Of a stretch of DNA of 64,000 bases, positions 35,404 through 42,796 are shown piece by piece. The DNA comes from Bacteroidota bacterium (lineage in GTDB: Bacteria > Bacteroidota > Bacteroidia > Chitinophagales > Saprospiraceae): positions 1 to 64,000 of the forward strand of contig JAKQHS010000131.1 in the NCBI GenBank assembly GCA_029557915.1, in the 5' to 3' direction. The notes beneath the pieces are model-generated. The model saw only the letters and a program-made list of their open reading frames with translations. It was not told where the DNA came from and ran no database searches. Positions within the stretch are counted from its first letter, which is position 1, and every line of letters begins with the position of its first letter. The position numbers and the translations under genes are program-made.

Positions 35404-38400
35404 TCAATTCATAAATTTCCCCTTCATCCTTATCCAATACCAGTAAGCCAGCGGGATAAACCAGGTGGTGAAAAAAGTCCCGATGGTCAGACCCCCTATG
35501 ATGACCCAGACCAGGGGTTTTTGTAATTCGTTTCCCAGACCGGGGATGAATAAAACAGGCACCAGGGCGAGAGAGGTGGTCAGGGAGACCATGAGCAAAG
35601 GCTTCAGGCAGATGCCGCCGGCTTCGTGGATCATCCGGGACAGGGTTTCTTCATTCAATGGAAGCCCCTGGGACTTATAGGCTTTGGATAAGCGGTTGAG
35701 GGTCTCGATTTTCAGGATGGGATCGTCTACGATCAATCCCAGGATGACAATAAAACCGATAGCCGCCATCGTATCCAGCGAACTTCCAGTGGCCCAGAGG
35801 AGCAACATGGATCCGGTAATGCCCAGGGGGATGGTGAGCATCACCAGGATGGGCTGTACCAGGCTTTCGTATTGAATAGCGAGTATGACATACATCAGCA
35901 GGACCACGAGCAGGAAGATTAAGACCAACTGCCCTAATTGTTTCTGGTCTTCAAAATACCTCCCGGAGAAGTGTACCGGGATACCCTGGTCAAGGGCAAA
36001 GACCGACAGCCGCCCCTTCAACTCCTCAACCGTAGAACCGGTTCCGTCCGGCCATATTAAATTATGGTATTGCCCGCTGCGATCAGCCAGGATCTGTTTT
36101 GGCTGGCTTCGATAACGGAATTGCACAAAAAGGGACAGGGGGTAAGACTGGCCGTTGGAGGAACGCAGCCATGGTGCCTGGTTTTCGTTTCGTTCTGAAA
36201 CCAGGTTCACCCTGACCCGGTCCGACGCGTTTTGCAGTTCGGTCAGTTTATAAGAGCCATAGTGTTGTTCAAGAACCTGGTCCAGGGTCTGCCGGTCGAT
36301 CCCGTATAAAGCCATCTTCGGATAGTCCGGCAGGATTTCCAGGTGGGTCTCAGAGGCCAGGCCTTCTCCCGGCAAGGCCCCAGTATTTGCCATTTTCTCC
36401 GCCAGGCCCGATATCAATGAATCCTGGCCGCGCGTGACATTGGTAAACCTGGCTTCGAAATAAGGCACTGATGAGCTGAATAACTGGGTAAATGCGTTGG
36501 GCGCTTCTTCCAGTTCCAGGCTTGCAGCGGGAAAATGTGTACGGACCCAGGCGAGGGCCGCCTCATCGGCCTTCGAGCGGTCGGCATCCGAACTGCATGC
36601 ATAATAAAGCGATCCCTGCTGCACCGTTTGACGGCTATCCTGAAGGAGGTACTGGGTAATCCCGATATCCGCTTCGGAGGCAAGGATAAACGGACGGATT
36701 TGCTCCGTGAGCAGGCCATGCCGCCGGCGGTTTTCCCCCGCATCAATGGGCTCATTCCAGTCGATCCGGATCAGGCTCTCCGTCTTTTGAGTTTCCGGCA
36801 AGGCCCTGACCGGCAGGAACCTGGCGATCCAGAATCCGGCCGGCATCATCAGCAGGGTCAATACAAAATAAATAGGCCGGTAGCGGAGGATATGACGGAT
36901 CATGCGGTGGTACCCCTTTTCGACCCAGCGGTAAAAAACCGTGTCTTCACGGATCTCTCCCCGGCTCAGCCGGCTGAGAAGTACTTTATAGAGCAGGGGG
37001 GCCAGGCCAAAGGCGATCAGGAGGGATACGAAAAGGGAAATAGTCAGGGCTTTGGCCTGGTCACCGATCAGGTCACCGGCCATGCCATGGAGCAAGACCA
37101 GGGGCGCGTACACCACTACCGTAGTCAATACCTGGCTGATCACCGGGGGCGCCATCTCGACCGTGCCGCTGACCGCGCTTTCTTCCAGGCTCAATCCCGA
37201 TTTCCTTTTTCTTGAAATGTGGTCAATGACCACAATGCTGTTGTCGATCAGCATGCCGATTCCCAGGGCAAGCCCGGACAGCGAAATGATATTAAAAGAC
37301 AGCCCGAATAAATAGAAAAAAACCACTCCGATCACCAGGGACAGGGGGATGCTGATGCTCATCAGGCTGGGCGCCGACCAATGTCCGAGAAATAAAAACA
37401 GCAGGGCAATGGTCAGGATGCCCCCATAGAGGATATCCTGTTTTAAATTGTCAATGCCGGCGACCAGCAAAAAGCTTTGGTCCTGGCTGATTTCAAAACG
37501 TACGCCCGGATAGTCTTTCCGCAAAAGGCCTATGGCATCGTAAAGCCGGGGCATCAGTTCGTGCATACGGGCTCCGGCCTGTTTTTTGATGGTCAGCACA
37601 AGTCCTTCTTCATCCTGGTATACATGGTATCCAAGCCTGGGTTCGGGGACCAGGTCTACCCGGCAGAGCCGGTCGAGCGGAATGGAGCCCTGGCGTGCCT
37701 GCACCGGAATTTTCCGGATCGTTTCCGGGTCATGCAGGGTCTGGGCCAGCCTCACAAAATACCGGTACTGGCCATCCCGGATACTCAGGCTTCCCAATTC
37801 CTGGTTGGCGTTCCGGATGGCAGTCCCGATGTCGGCAGTTTGCAGCCCGGCAGCCTGCAGGGCTTGCTGGTCGGGCTGCACGACGATGATATTTTCTACC
37901 TGGCCATTGATATCGACGGTGCCGACCCCTTCAAGTTGTTCCAGGCGCTTTTTCAATATTTTTTCAGCCAGATCGGTCAGTGTGGCCAGCTCAGGACCGG
38001 AGGAATCCGGCAGGACATGAAGCCGGACGACGGGGATGTCCGAAGTATTGACCCGGTTTACCTGGGGCCTGGGCAGATCGCGTGGCAGGGATTGGCTGAG
38101 GCGGTCTATTTTCTCATTGACCTCCACATAAGCCAGGTCCATGCGGGTGCCGTGCTCAAACTGGAGGTACAGGCTTCCGCGATGATTGGAAGCCCTGGAT
38201 TGAATATCCACCAGGTGGCTGGTAGTCAATAGACCTTCCCGGAGGGACCGGAGGGCGGAGGATTCTACCTGGCTGGCCGTATGCCCGGGGTAGCTGAGGG
38301 TAATGATGATGCGGGGTACATCGATCGGGGGCAGCAAGGAGACAGGGATGGACCTGAAATAATAAAGGCCCAGCACCAGCAGAAGGCCAAAACTTAAAAA

Positions 38401-38436
38401 TACGGCTACAGGGCGTCGGATAAGATAGCGTATCAA
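35404..38436 (-). CDS. RND-family efflux permease 1
   Basis: The protein has 1,010 residues with the AcrB/CusA architecture: TM1 (RRPVAVFLSFGLLLVLGLYY), a periplasmic porter half, TM2-6, TM7, second porter half, TM8-12. The TM4 proton-relay site reads GIGMLIDNSIVVIDH, i.e. Asp-Asn in place of the Asp-Asp pair of AcrB. The second half has GLIVDDPILKIETLNRL at the matching position. It should export small molecules from the periplasm or outer leaflet with proton coupling. There is no adjacent adaptor; the only one nearby is at 45352. The start is followed upstream by a 150-bp repeat array, so its promoter lies in or behind repetitive DNA. Confidence 0.9.
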   Translation of the reverse strand: MIRYLIRRPVAVFLSFGLLLVLGLYYFRSIPVSLLPPIDVPRIIITLSYPGHTASQVESSALRSLREGLLTTSHLVDIQSRASNHRGSLYLQFEHGTRMDLAYVEVNEKIDRLSQSLPRDLPRPQVNRVNTSDIPVVRLHVLPDSSGPELATLTDLAEKILKKRLEQLEGVGTVDINGQVENIIVVQPDQQALQAAGLQTADIGTAIRNANQELGSLSIRDGQYRYFVRLAQTLHDPETIRKIPVQARQGSIPLDRLCRVDLVPEPRLGYHVYQDEEGLVLTIKKQAGARMHELMPRLYDAIGLLRKDYPGVRFEISQDQSFLLVAGIDNLKQDILYGGILTIALLFLFLGHWSAPSLMSISIPLSLVIGVVFFYLFGLSFNIISLSGLALGIGMLIDNSIVVIDHISRKRKSGLSLEESAVSGTVEMAPPVISQVLTTVVVYAPLVLLHGMAGDLIGDQAKALTISLFVSLLIAFGLAPLLYKVLLSRLSRGEIREDTVFYRWVEKGYHRMIRHILRYRPIYFVLTLLMMPAGFWIARFLPVRALPETQKTESLIRIDWNEPIDAGENRRRHGLLTEQIRPFILASEADIGITQYLLQDSRQTVQQGSLYYACSSDADRSKADEAALAWVRTHFPAASLELEEAPNAFTQLFSSSVPYFEARFTNVTRGQDSLISGLAEKMANTGALPGEGLASETHLEILPDYPKMALYGIDRQTLDQVLEQHYGSYKLTELQNASDRVRVNLVSERNENQAPWLRSSNGQSYPLSLFVQFRYRSQPKQILADRSGQYHNLIWPDGTGSTVEELKGRLSVFALDQGIPVHFSGRYFEDQKQLGQLVLIFLLVVLLMYVILAIQYESLVQPILVMLTIPLGITGSMLLLWATGSSLDTMAAIGFIVILGLIVDDPILKIETLNRLSKAYKSQGLPLNEETLSRMIHEAGGICLKPLLMVSLTTSLALVPVLFIPGLGNELQKPLVWVIIGGLTIGTFFTTWFIPLAYWYWIRMKGKFMN

Positions 38437-38440
38437 TAGT

Positions 38441-38590
38441 AGGATTTTATAGGATGATAGGATTGTTAGGATTTATAGGATTTATAGGATTTATAGGATT
38501 ATAGGATTGTTAGGATTTATAGGATTACAGGATTGTAGGATTTATAGGATTGTAGGATTGTAGGATTGTTAGGGTGATAGGGTTAAAGGA
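38441..38590. repeat. Degenerate GGATTTATA/GGATTGTA tandem array
   Basis: About fifteen units of 7-10 bp sharing the core TAGGATT follow each other immediately upstream of the RND permease start. Unit length varies (GGATTTATA, GGATTGTA, GGATTGT). Read on the minus strand they are AATCCTA units that lie just before the ATG. Confidence 0.8.
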
Positions 38591-38718
38591 TTTACAATAA
38601 AATTACCTTTTCAACATTGAATGCGGAGGGAAATGGCCTTAAAAATGGAAAATTTTTATAACTTTAAACCATATATTGGAGATACCCCCTACCCAATGTA
38701 GCCCTGAAATGGCGTACT

Positions 38719-38916
38719 ATGGAACACGAAAAATTTTACTCTAAGCATGACCTGGCTTTTGAGTTGGGCATATCTCTGAAAACGATGGGCCAGCGTATCA
38801 AAAAACTGGAAAACGGGGTGGTGAAAGAGCTTTACAGGGAGAAGCGTCTTTTTTCACCGGCCGAACGCAAAATTATTCTGAAAAGCCTCCTGGATCATGT
38901 ACCCTCTAACCGGTAA
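38719..38916 (+). CDS. Small helix-turn-helix-like protein next to array B
   Basis: The protein has 65 residues and no signal peptide. The segment SKHDLAFELGISLKTMGQRI has the spacing of a helix-turn-helix of MerR/excisionase type, and the rest is basic (KKLENGVVKELYREKRLFSP). It stops 12 bp before repeat array B. Being the only DNA-binding-like protein in the 30-51 kb cluster, it is a candidate regulator of the repeat-bearing promoters, but a stand-alone HTH this small could also be an excisionase-type remnant. A near-consensus box TAACTTTA lies at 38659-38666, some 50 bp upstream. Confidence 0.6.
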   Translation: MEHEKFYSKHDLAFELGISLKTMGQRIKKLENGVVKELYREKRLFSPAERKIILKSLLDHVPSNR

Positions 38917-38928
38917 ATATGGACCCTT

Positions 38929-38975
38929 CCAGTTATTTCCAGTTATTTCCAGTTATTTCCAGTTATTTCCAGTTA
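38929..38975. repeat. CCAGTTATTT array B
   Basis: Four perfect CCAGTTATTT units plus CCAGTTA, the longest of the four arrays. It starts right after the small HTH gene and ends 27 bp before the -7-like box of peptide B. Confidence 0.95.
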
Positions 38976-39002
38976 ATACTTTTCTATTCCAATGCAGTTC
39001 AG

Positions 39003-39010
39003 GAAATTTG
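39003..39010 (+). promoter_or_regulatory. Putative -7 box B (GAAATTTG)
   Basis: GAAATTTG is at the same 27-bp distance from the repeat array as box A and 90 bp before the ATG at 39100. A leader element GAAAACGG (39057-39064) followed by AGAGTAGG lies between. Inferred by alignment with loci A, C and D. Confidence 0.45.
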
Positions 39011-39099
39011 GATCACTTATCCCCCCTGTTTTGCGATGGACGAGACCGGTTTTCCGAAAACGGACCAGAGTAGGATATTTAATGTTAATTTTTTGTCTT

Positions 39100-39297
39100 A
39101 TGAACAGGCTAATTCTTTTGATTGGATTTACCATTTCAATTTTATCTATTGCAAATGCAGATGCACCCTGTCCTACAGGAGTGACGACCGTCCAGACATC
39201 ATGGTGGCCACCAAATAACGATACATGGTTCACCTTGTGTGGTTGCCAGGCTGTTAAAGGATATTCGGCTTCAGGATCGTGTGGAGGGCCGGAATAG
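39100..39297 (+). CDS. Short secreted cysteine-containing peptide B
   Basis: The start ATG at 39100 gives a 65-residue product with a signal peptide (LLIGFTISILSIANA) and about 45 mature residues with four cysteines, two of them in LCGC, plus a SWWPP segment. An upstream in-frame start would swallow the conserved leader. The family is not recognised. It is followed after 105 bp by a propeller lipoprotein. Like peptide A it is the first gene after a CCAGTTATTT promoter, with the leader element between. Confidence 0.65.
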   Translation: MNRLILLIGFTISILSIANADAPCPTGVTTVQTSWWPPNNDTWFTLCGCQAVKGYSASGSCGGPE

Positions 39298-39321
39298 TCA
39301 AAAACTCGGGGATAGCCTTTG

Positions 39322-39338
39322 ATATCCTATATGGATAT
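39322..39338 (+). terminator. Possible weak hairpin after peptide B
   Basis: ATATCC-TATAT-GGATAT forms a 6-bp stem 25 bp after the peptide stop, with a short A-rich tail and no T-run. It could act as an attenuator between peptide and lipoprotein; the evidence is slight. Confidence 0.25.
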
Positions 39339-39402
39339 TAAAAGCAATGCGACCTCTTTTGGGAGTATTTACTTTAGAGGATTTTGTGCAAAATGACATA
39401 AA

Positions 39403-40506
39403 GTGAATATATATGAAAACAATCTTTCCGGTTTTTACTTTATCTTAATTTTGAATAACCAGATACAAATAAATATTAACAGGATAATCATACTATTTTT
39501 TTATTTGGCATGGGCTATCTCCTGCTCAAGGGAAGCTAATTCATCCGCGGTGCTTATCGAAGATGGCGTTTCCTCATCCCTGATCATATTGGATATACCA
39601 CTCACGGGTCTGGAATTGCCCCTGAAGTCCGGAAAAATTCAAAGTATTAATATTTATAAGGATAAGCTCATTATTAAGGAGAGTAATGGGAGCCATATCC
39701 TTACCGTTTATTCTTTGAAGGAGGGTACCTATACAGGATATGGCAGCATTGGAGAAGGGCCGGGCAAAATTCCCAACCCTGAATTCTGCAAGCTGGTGCA
39801 TGTAGAGGAGGGAGGATCGGTGATGATCTTTGATTTCTTAACGAAGAAGATTTACAGGCTCTCTTTGATGGACAATACGCTGGCGCCGCTTTATACTTTA
39901 AGCAGGGAAGAGGGTGCGGCCCAATCCGGCATCTGGCTAGGGGATTCCATCCTTGCCCTGGCAGATCCTGCCGGGGACCCGATCCGCATCCTGGACTTAA
40001 AATCAGATAAATCCATCCCGGCAAGCCTGGAATTGCCCTTCCGGCGGACGCTGACTCCGGAAGAAAGGATGCAATGGTATCCGAAAGATCTTGCCTTTAA
40101 TACTAAGCATAGGCTATTGTTGACCTGGAGCATCGTGTCAAACACATTGAGCGTCAATAGCACGAACGGATATAATTTGAAGGACTACCAGTTTGGCGCC
40201 AATCAGAATCTCGATGACAACCAAATTCATCGGAATAAAATATATTATTACGATGGAAAAACATCCGGGGATTGGGTATATGCCCTTTATGGAGGATTTG
40301 ACTTAAACGGTCAGTTCCTGAATAAAATAATTTCCCATATCCGGTCTGAATTGCATTTATATGATCTTAAAGGGGATACGCTTCGCCGCTTCAGGCTTGA
40401 CCGGCTGGTCAATACCTGTGCCATCGATTTTACAGGGAATTGCATCTATTGTATCCAGGAAGGCGGAAAGGAAGATAAACCATTGGTAAAATATGAAATG
40501 GATTAA
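39403..40506 (+). CDS. BF3164/DUF4221-type propeller lipoprotein
   Basis: The frame opens with GTG at 39403, but the signal peptide (INRIIILFFYLAWAISCSRE, lipobox AISC) starts about 25 codons later; a TTG at 39451 is an alternative start. The body has propeller-like strands: SINIYKDKLIIKES, GYGSIGEGPGKIPNPEF, MIFDFLTKKIYRLSL. The GEGPGKI segment is typical of the TolB-like 6-bladed propellers of Bacteroidota. It is less AT-rich than peptide B. The last 14 bp overlap the start of a small membrane protein. Function unknown; as a lipoprotein it would sit at the outer membrane, and its pairing with a secreted peptide suggests binding. Confidence 0.65.
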   Translation: MNIYENNLSGFYFILILNNQIQININRIIILFFYLAWAISCSREANSSAVLIEDGVSSSLIILDIPLTGLELPLKSGKIQSINIYKDKLIIKESNGSHILTVYSLKEGTYTGYGSIGEGPGKIPNPEFCKLVHVEEGGSVMIFDFLTKKIYRLSLMDNTLAPLYTLSREEGAAQSGIWLGDSILALADPAGDPIRILDLKSDKSIPASLELPFRRTLTPEERMQWYPKDLAFNTKHRLLLTWSIVSNTLSVNSTNGYNLKDYQFGANQNLDDNQIHRNKIYYYDGKTSGDWVYALYGGFDLNGQFLNKIISHIRSELHLYDLKGDTLRRFRLDRLVNTCAIDFTGNCIYCIQEGGKEDKPLVKYEMD

Positions 40507-40753
40507 GAGGATTGGTTTAATTCTCCTTTCGGGCCTCCTGGTCCTGTTTTTACCATTTTTCGTTGAATACGACTTTGGCTTAAAAAAAAGCCCGGGACCC
40601 GAATGTAAGATTTCCCAGGGGATGAAACAGGTGTATGTCCATTGGTTAAAACCCCTGAACCATACGGTTTCCGTATTTTGTGATGGAAGCCTTAGTCCAC
40701 ATTATATGCCCTCAAAGCGGAACCTGCCATGCGATTGCAAACAAGAGAAATGA
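40493..40753 (+). CDS. Small single-TM protein with four cysteines
   Basis: The ATG at 40493 overlaps the preceding gene by 14 bp, which implies coupled translation. The product has 86 residues: a positively charged start (MKWIKRIG), one hydrophobic segment (LILLSGLLVLFLPFF) and a C-terminal part with four cysteines ending PCDCKQEK. It could be a membrane-anchored or secreted peptide. I know no family. It ends 55 bp before repeat array C. Confidence 0.5.
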   Translation: MKWIKRIGLILLSGLLVLFLPFFVEYDFGLKKSPGPECKISQGMKQVYVHWLKPLNHTVSVFCDGSLSPHYMPSKRNLPCDCKQEK

Positions 40754-40808
40754 GTTCGCTTCCATATTGTTCAGGAATTTATTTTGGATCCGATTCCAAG
40801 CTGTCATT

Positions 40809-40845
40809 CCAGTTATTTCCAGTTATTTCCAGTTATTTCCAGTTA
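40809..40845. repeat. CCAGTTATTT array C
   Basis: Three perfect CCAGTTATTT units plus CCAGTTA. It ends 28 bp before a perfect TAnnTTTG box. Confidence 0.95.
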
Positions 40846-40873
40846 TATATTTTGACATGTGTTTTTCATAATT

Positions 40874-40881
40874 TAATTTTG
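40874..40881 (+). promoter_or_regulatory. -7 box C (TAATTTTG)
   Basis: TAATTTTG is a full match to TAnnTTTG, 28 bp after the repeat array and 84 bp before the ATG at 40966. It anchors the alignment of the four loci. Leader element GAAAACGG is at 40924-40931, followed by AGAGTAGAGG. Confidence 0.55.
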
Positions 40882-40965
40882 AGATGCACTTTTAGTTATA
40901 CCCAATTAAAAGGTACGGGTACCCGAAAACGGTCTAGAGTAGAGGTTATTATTAATTTCTTTATT

Positions 40966-41190
40966 ATGAAAATAAAAAAAACATTAAGCGTTTTGGTCAT
41001 TCTACTAATGGTATTATTCGGCCAACAATTTACGGCAAATGCCAGTATTTGCACTTACTGCGCACTTGAAGGGACTCCGCAAGGTATATGCAATTGCGAT
41101 CCCTTTGGCAATGATACTTGTGCATGGTGCGTTCATACTGGTGGATGTGATGCTAATTGTTCATCCACAGAACAGTGTGAGCAGTGGTAA
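40966..41190 (+). CDS. Short secreted cysteine-rich peptide C
   Basis: The start ATG at 40966 gives a 74-residue product with a signal peptide (VLVILLMVLFGQQFTANA) and about 47 mature residues holding nine cysteines (ICTYC, ICNC, TCAWC, GCDANC, QC). This density points to several disulfides or a metal site. The signal ends in ANA as in peptide B. The family is not recognised; it recalls the short secreted peptides that accompany 6-bladed propellers in other Bacteroidota. A strong hairpin separates it from the DUF4221-like lipoprotein 58 bp downstream. Confidence 0.7.
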   Translation: MKIKKTLSVLVILLMVLFGQQFTANASICTYCALEGTPQGICNCDPFGNDTCAWCVHTGGCDANCSSTEQCEQW

Positions 41191-41201
41191 ACAAATATAA
41201 T

Positions 41202-41231
41202 AGACAGGCATTTTATAAAATTTGCCTGTCT
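41202..41231 (+). terminator. Hairpin between peptide C and its lipoprotein
   Basis: AGACAGGCA and TGCCTGTCT form a perfect 9-bp stem; the loop TTTTATAAAATT can pair further. The tail AATTTAATTC is weak in T, so partial termination or mRNA end protection, giving more peptide than lipoprotein mRNA, is more likely than full termination. Confidence 0.6.
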
Positions 41232-41248
41232 AATTTAATTCTAAAATA

Positions 41249-42451
41249 ATGAATAAATTTATTATTTCGGTATTTTTTTTCTCCCTTCTGACCTGCAAAC
41301 TGGATAAAAAAGAGAAAATAAATAATGATCCAATTAAAAAATATGAAGTTTCTTTTGATACATTAAAATTTCTGTCACCCGCCATCCATTATTCCAGCGC
41401 TAGTCTTTTTAAAGTGGTAAATAATAGCATTTTAAATGACATTGAAGTAATGTCCATTTCCAATTTTATTAATAATACCATCCAGATTTATGATTTTAAA
41501 AAAAGAAAGATCTATAAAACCATTCAATTGCACAAGGACGGACCTGACCGCACCCTCACCGGACAGTTTGGATTTACTCATCAAATAATTCCCGGAAATA
41601 AGATTCTTGTTTTAGACCCTTTATCCTATACATTTAGTGTGATTGACCTGAATGGACACAAGATCACATCTCAAAGAATTCCACCGGATCCAAATTTTGA
41701 GTATGCTGCCGCCATGGAATATTCCATTCAGGGAGTATTACATGGAGATGATTTTTACTATCCAGCCATTCCGGCACATTATGCCCCGCTTTCCAATAAA
41801 GATAAATTATATGACAAGCTAAAACATTTGATACATTATAATACAAATACGGGATTTCAGTTGCCTAAGATCAATAGAAACAATTATTACACTTTAGATT
41901 TAATATACAATACCGCTCAATGCTGTTATGCGAATTTTGTAACTTCTGTAAACAATAAAATTTTTGTCTCTGATTGCTATCAGCCCGATATAAAATGTTA
42001 TGATGCCCGGTCATACAAATATTTGTATTCCATTCCGGCACATTCCGGTTATTTTTATTCAGCTCCTTCATATGATGAACATCTCTCTGAACAGGAATAT
42101 TTATTTCCCCCAGCAGAAACTTATAGATCAATGGAAAGGTGGGGATTTGTGCATCCTTCATATTACCAGATGTACATAGATACTATAAATCATTCCATAA
42201 TACGGCAAGCAAAACTGGGCATGTCTGATGAACCATACTATAGAGACCGGACACAATATACCAGTTCATTTATTTTTATAGACTATGATACCAATAAAAT
42301 AAAGGGAGAGGCTCTGGTAAAAGGGGGTATGATAGAAAAAGTAGCTTTTTTTAACGGATTTATAACCTCAGAAGGACTTTGTTTCCCTTTTATTGATATC
42401 CAACAAAATGAGGATGATCATATCTATCTGGTAAAAGCGGTATTTCATTGA
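41249..42451 (+). CDS. DUF4221-like propeller lipoprotein (paralogue 2)
   Basis: The protein has 400 residues with lipobox FSLLTCKLDK. It shares with the gene at 33460 the same ordered segments: NTIQIYDFKKRKIYKTIQLH, GPDRTLTGQFGFTHQ, DPNFEYAAAMEYSIQGVLHG, CCYANFVTSVNNKIFVSDC, HPSYYQMYIDT, IIRQAKLGMSDEPY and FITSEGLCFPF. This is a clear paralogue with AT-rich codons. The common segments, including the paired cysteines, are likely structural. It is the second gene of locus C. Function unknown; surface or periplasmic exposure is expected. Confidence 0.72.
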   Translation: MNKFIISVFFFSLLTCKLDKKEKINNDPIKKYEVSFDTLKFLSPAIHYSSASLFKVVNNSILNDIEVMSISNFINNTIQIYDFKKRKIYKTIQLHKDGPDRTLTGQFGFTHQIIPGNKILVLDPLSYTFSVIDLNGHKITSQRIPPDPNFEYAAAMEYSIQGVLHGDDFYYPAIPAHYAPLSNKDKLYDKLKHLIHYNTNTGFQLPKINRNNYYTLDLIYNTAQCCYANFVTSVNNKIFVSDCYQPDIKCYDARSYKYLYSIPAHSGYFYSAPSYDEHLSEQEYLFPPAETYRSMERWGFVHPSYYQMYIDTINHSIIRQAKLGMSDEPYYRDRTQYTSSFIFIDYDTNKIKGEALVKGGMIEKVAFFNGFITSEGLCFPFIDIQQNEDDHIYLVKAVFH

Positions 42452-42510
42452 ATTGGATCATTGGATCTATTTTCTCCGGAGAGGTCACATTAAATGGAAT
42501 TTTGCCAATA

Positions 42511-42687
42511 GTGGATCCGGATTTTGAATATCTGGCGGTCCTTGATTGGTCTATTCAGGGAGCATTGCATGATGACGAATTTTTATATTCTGTGATCCCG
42601 GGAGCTTTTATGACCACTTACCACCAAAGGACCCAAAATTTGGGCGATTTAAACATTGCATTTATTTTGGGCCCGGTGTATTGAATG
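42511..42687 (+). pseudogene. Internally deleted copy of a DUF4221-like gene
   Basis: The fragment encodes DPDFEYLAVLDWSIQGALHD and SVIPGAFM, matching the middle of the gene at 33460, then jumps to its last residues (a GPVY match to the ARFIE end at DNA level: GGGCCCGG-TTATTGAAT). The DNA after it (42690-42790) matches the 34705-34795 downstream flank. So the middle and the very end were joined by a deletion of about 600 bp. The open frame 42448-42684 around it has no signal peptide. Confidence 0.7.
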
Positions 42688-42796
42688 GAGACTGCCGTCA
42701 CCCTGGAACACAGGGATAATTCAGACGAAGATAGCGACTCAGCCATAACTATATTTTGTTGCTCCGGGTCAAAATGGATTTGTAACTTGTACGGAG

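Noticed and set aside
35226-35414. 62-codon plus-strand frame after the hypothetical secreted protein
   Set aside because: It overlaps the end of the RND permease gene, has no start context or recognisable features, and the region looks non-coding.
40966-41190. Assignment of the peptides to the NVEALA family
   Set aside because: The short secreted, Cys-bearing layout beside propellers is similar in spirit, but the NVEALA motif itself is not present, so no family name is given.
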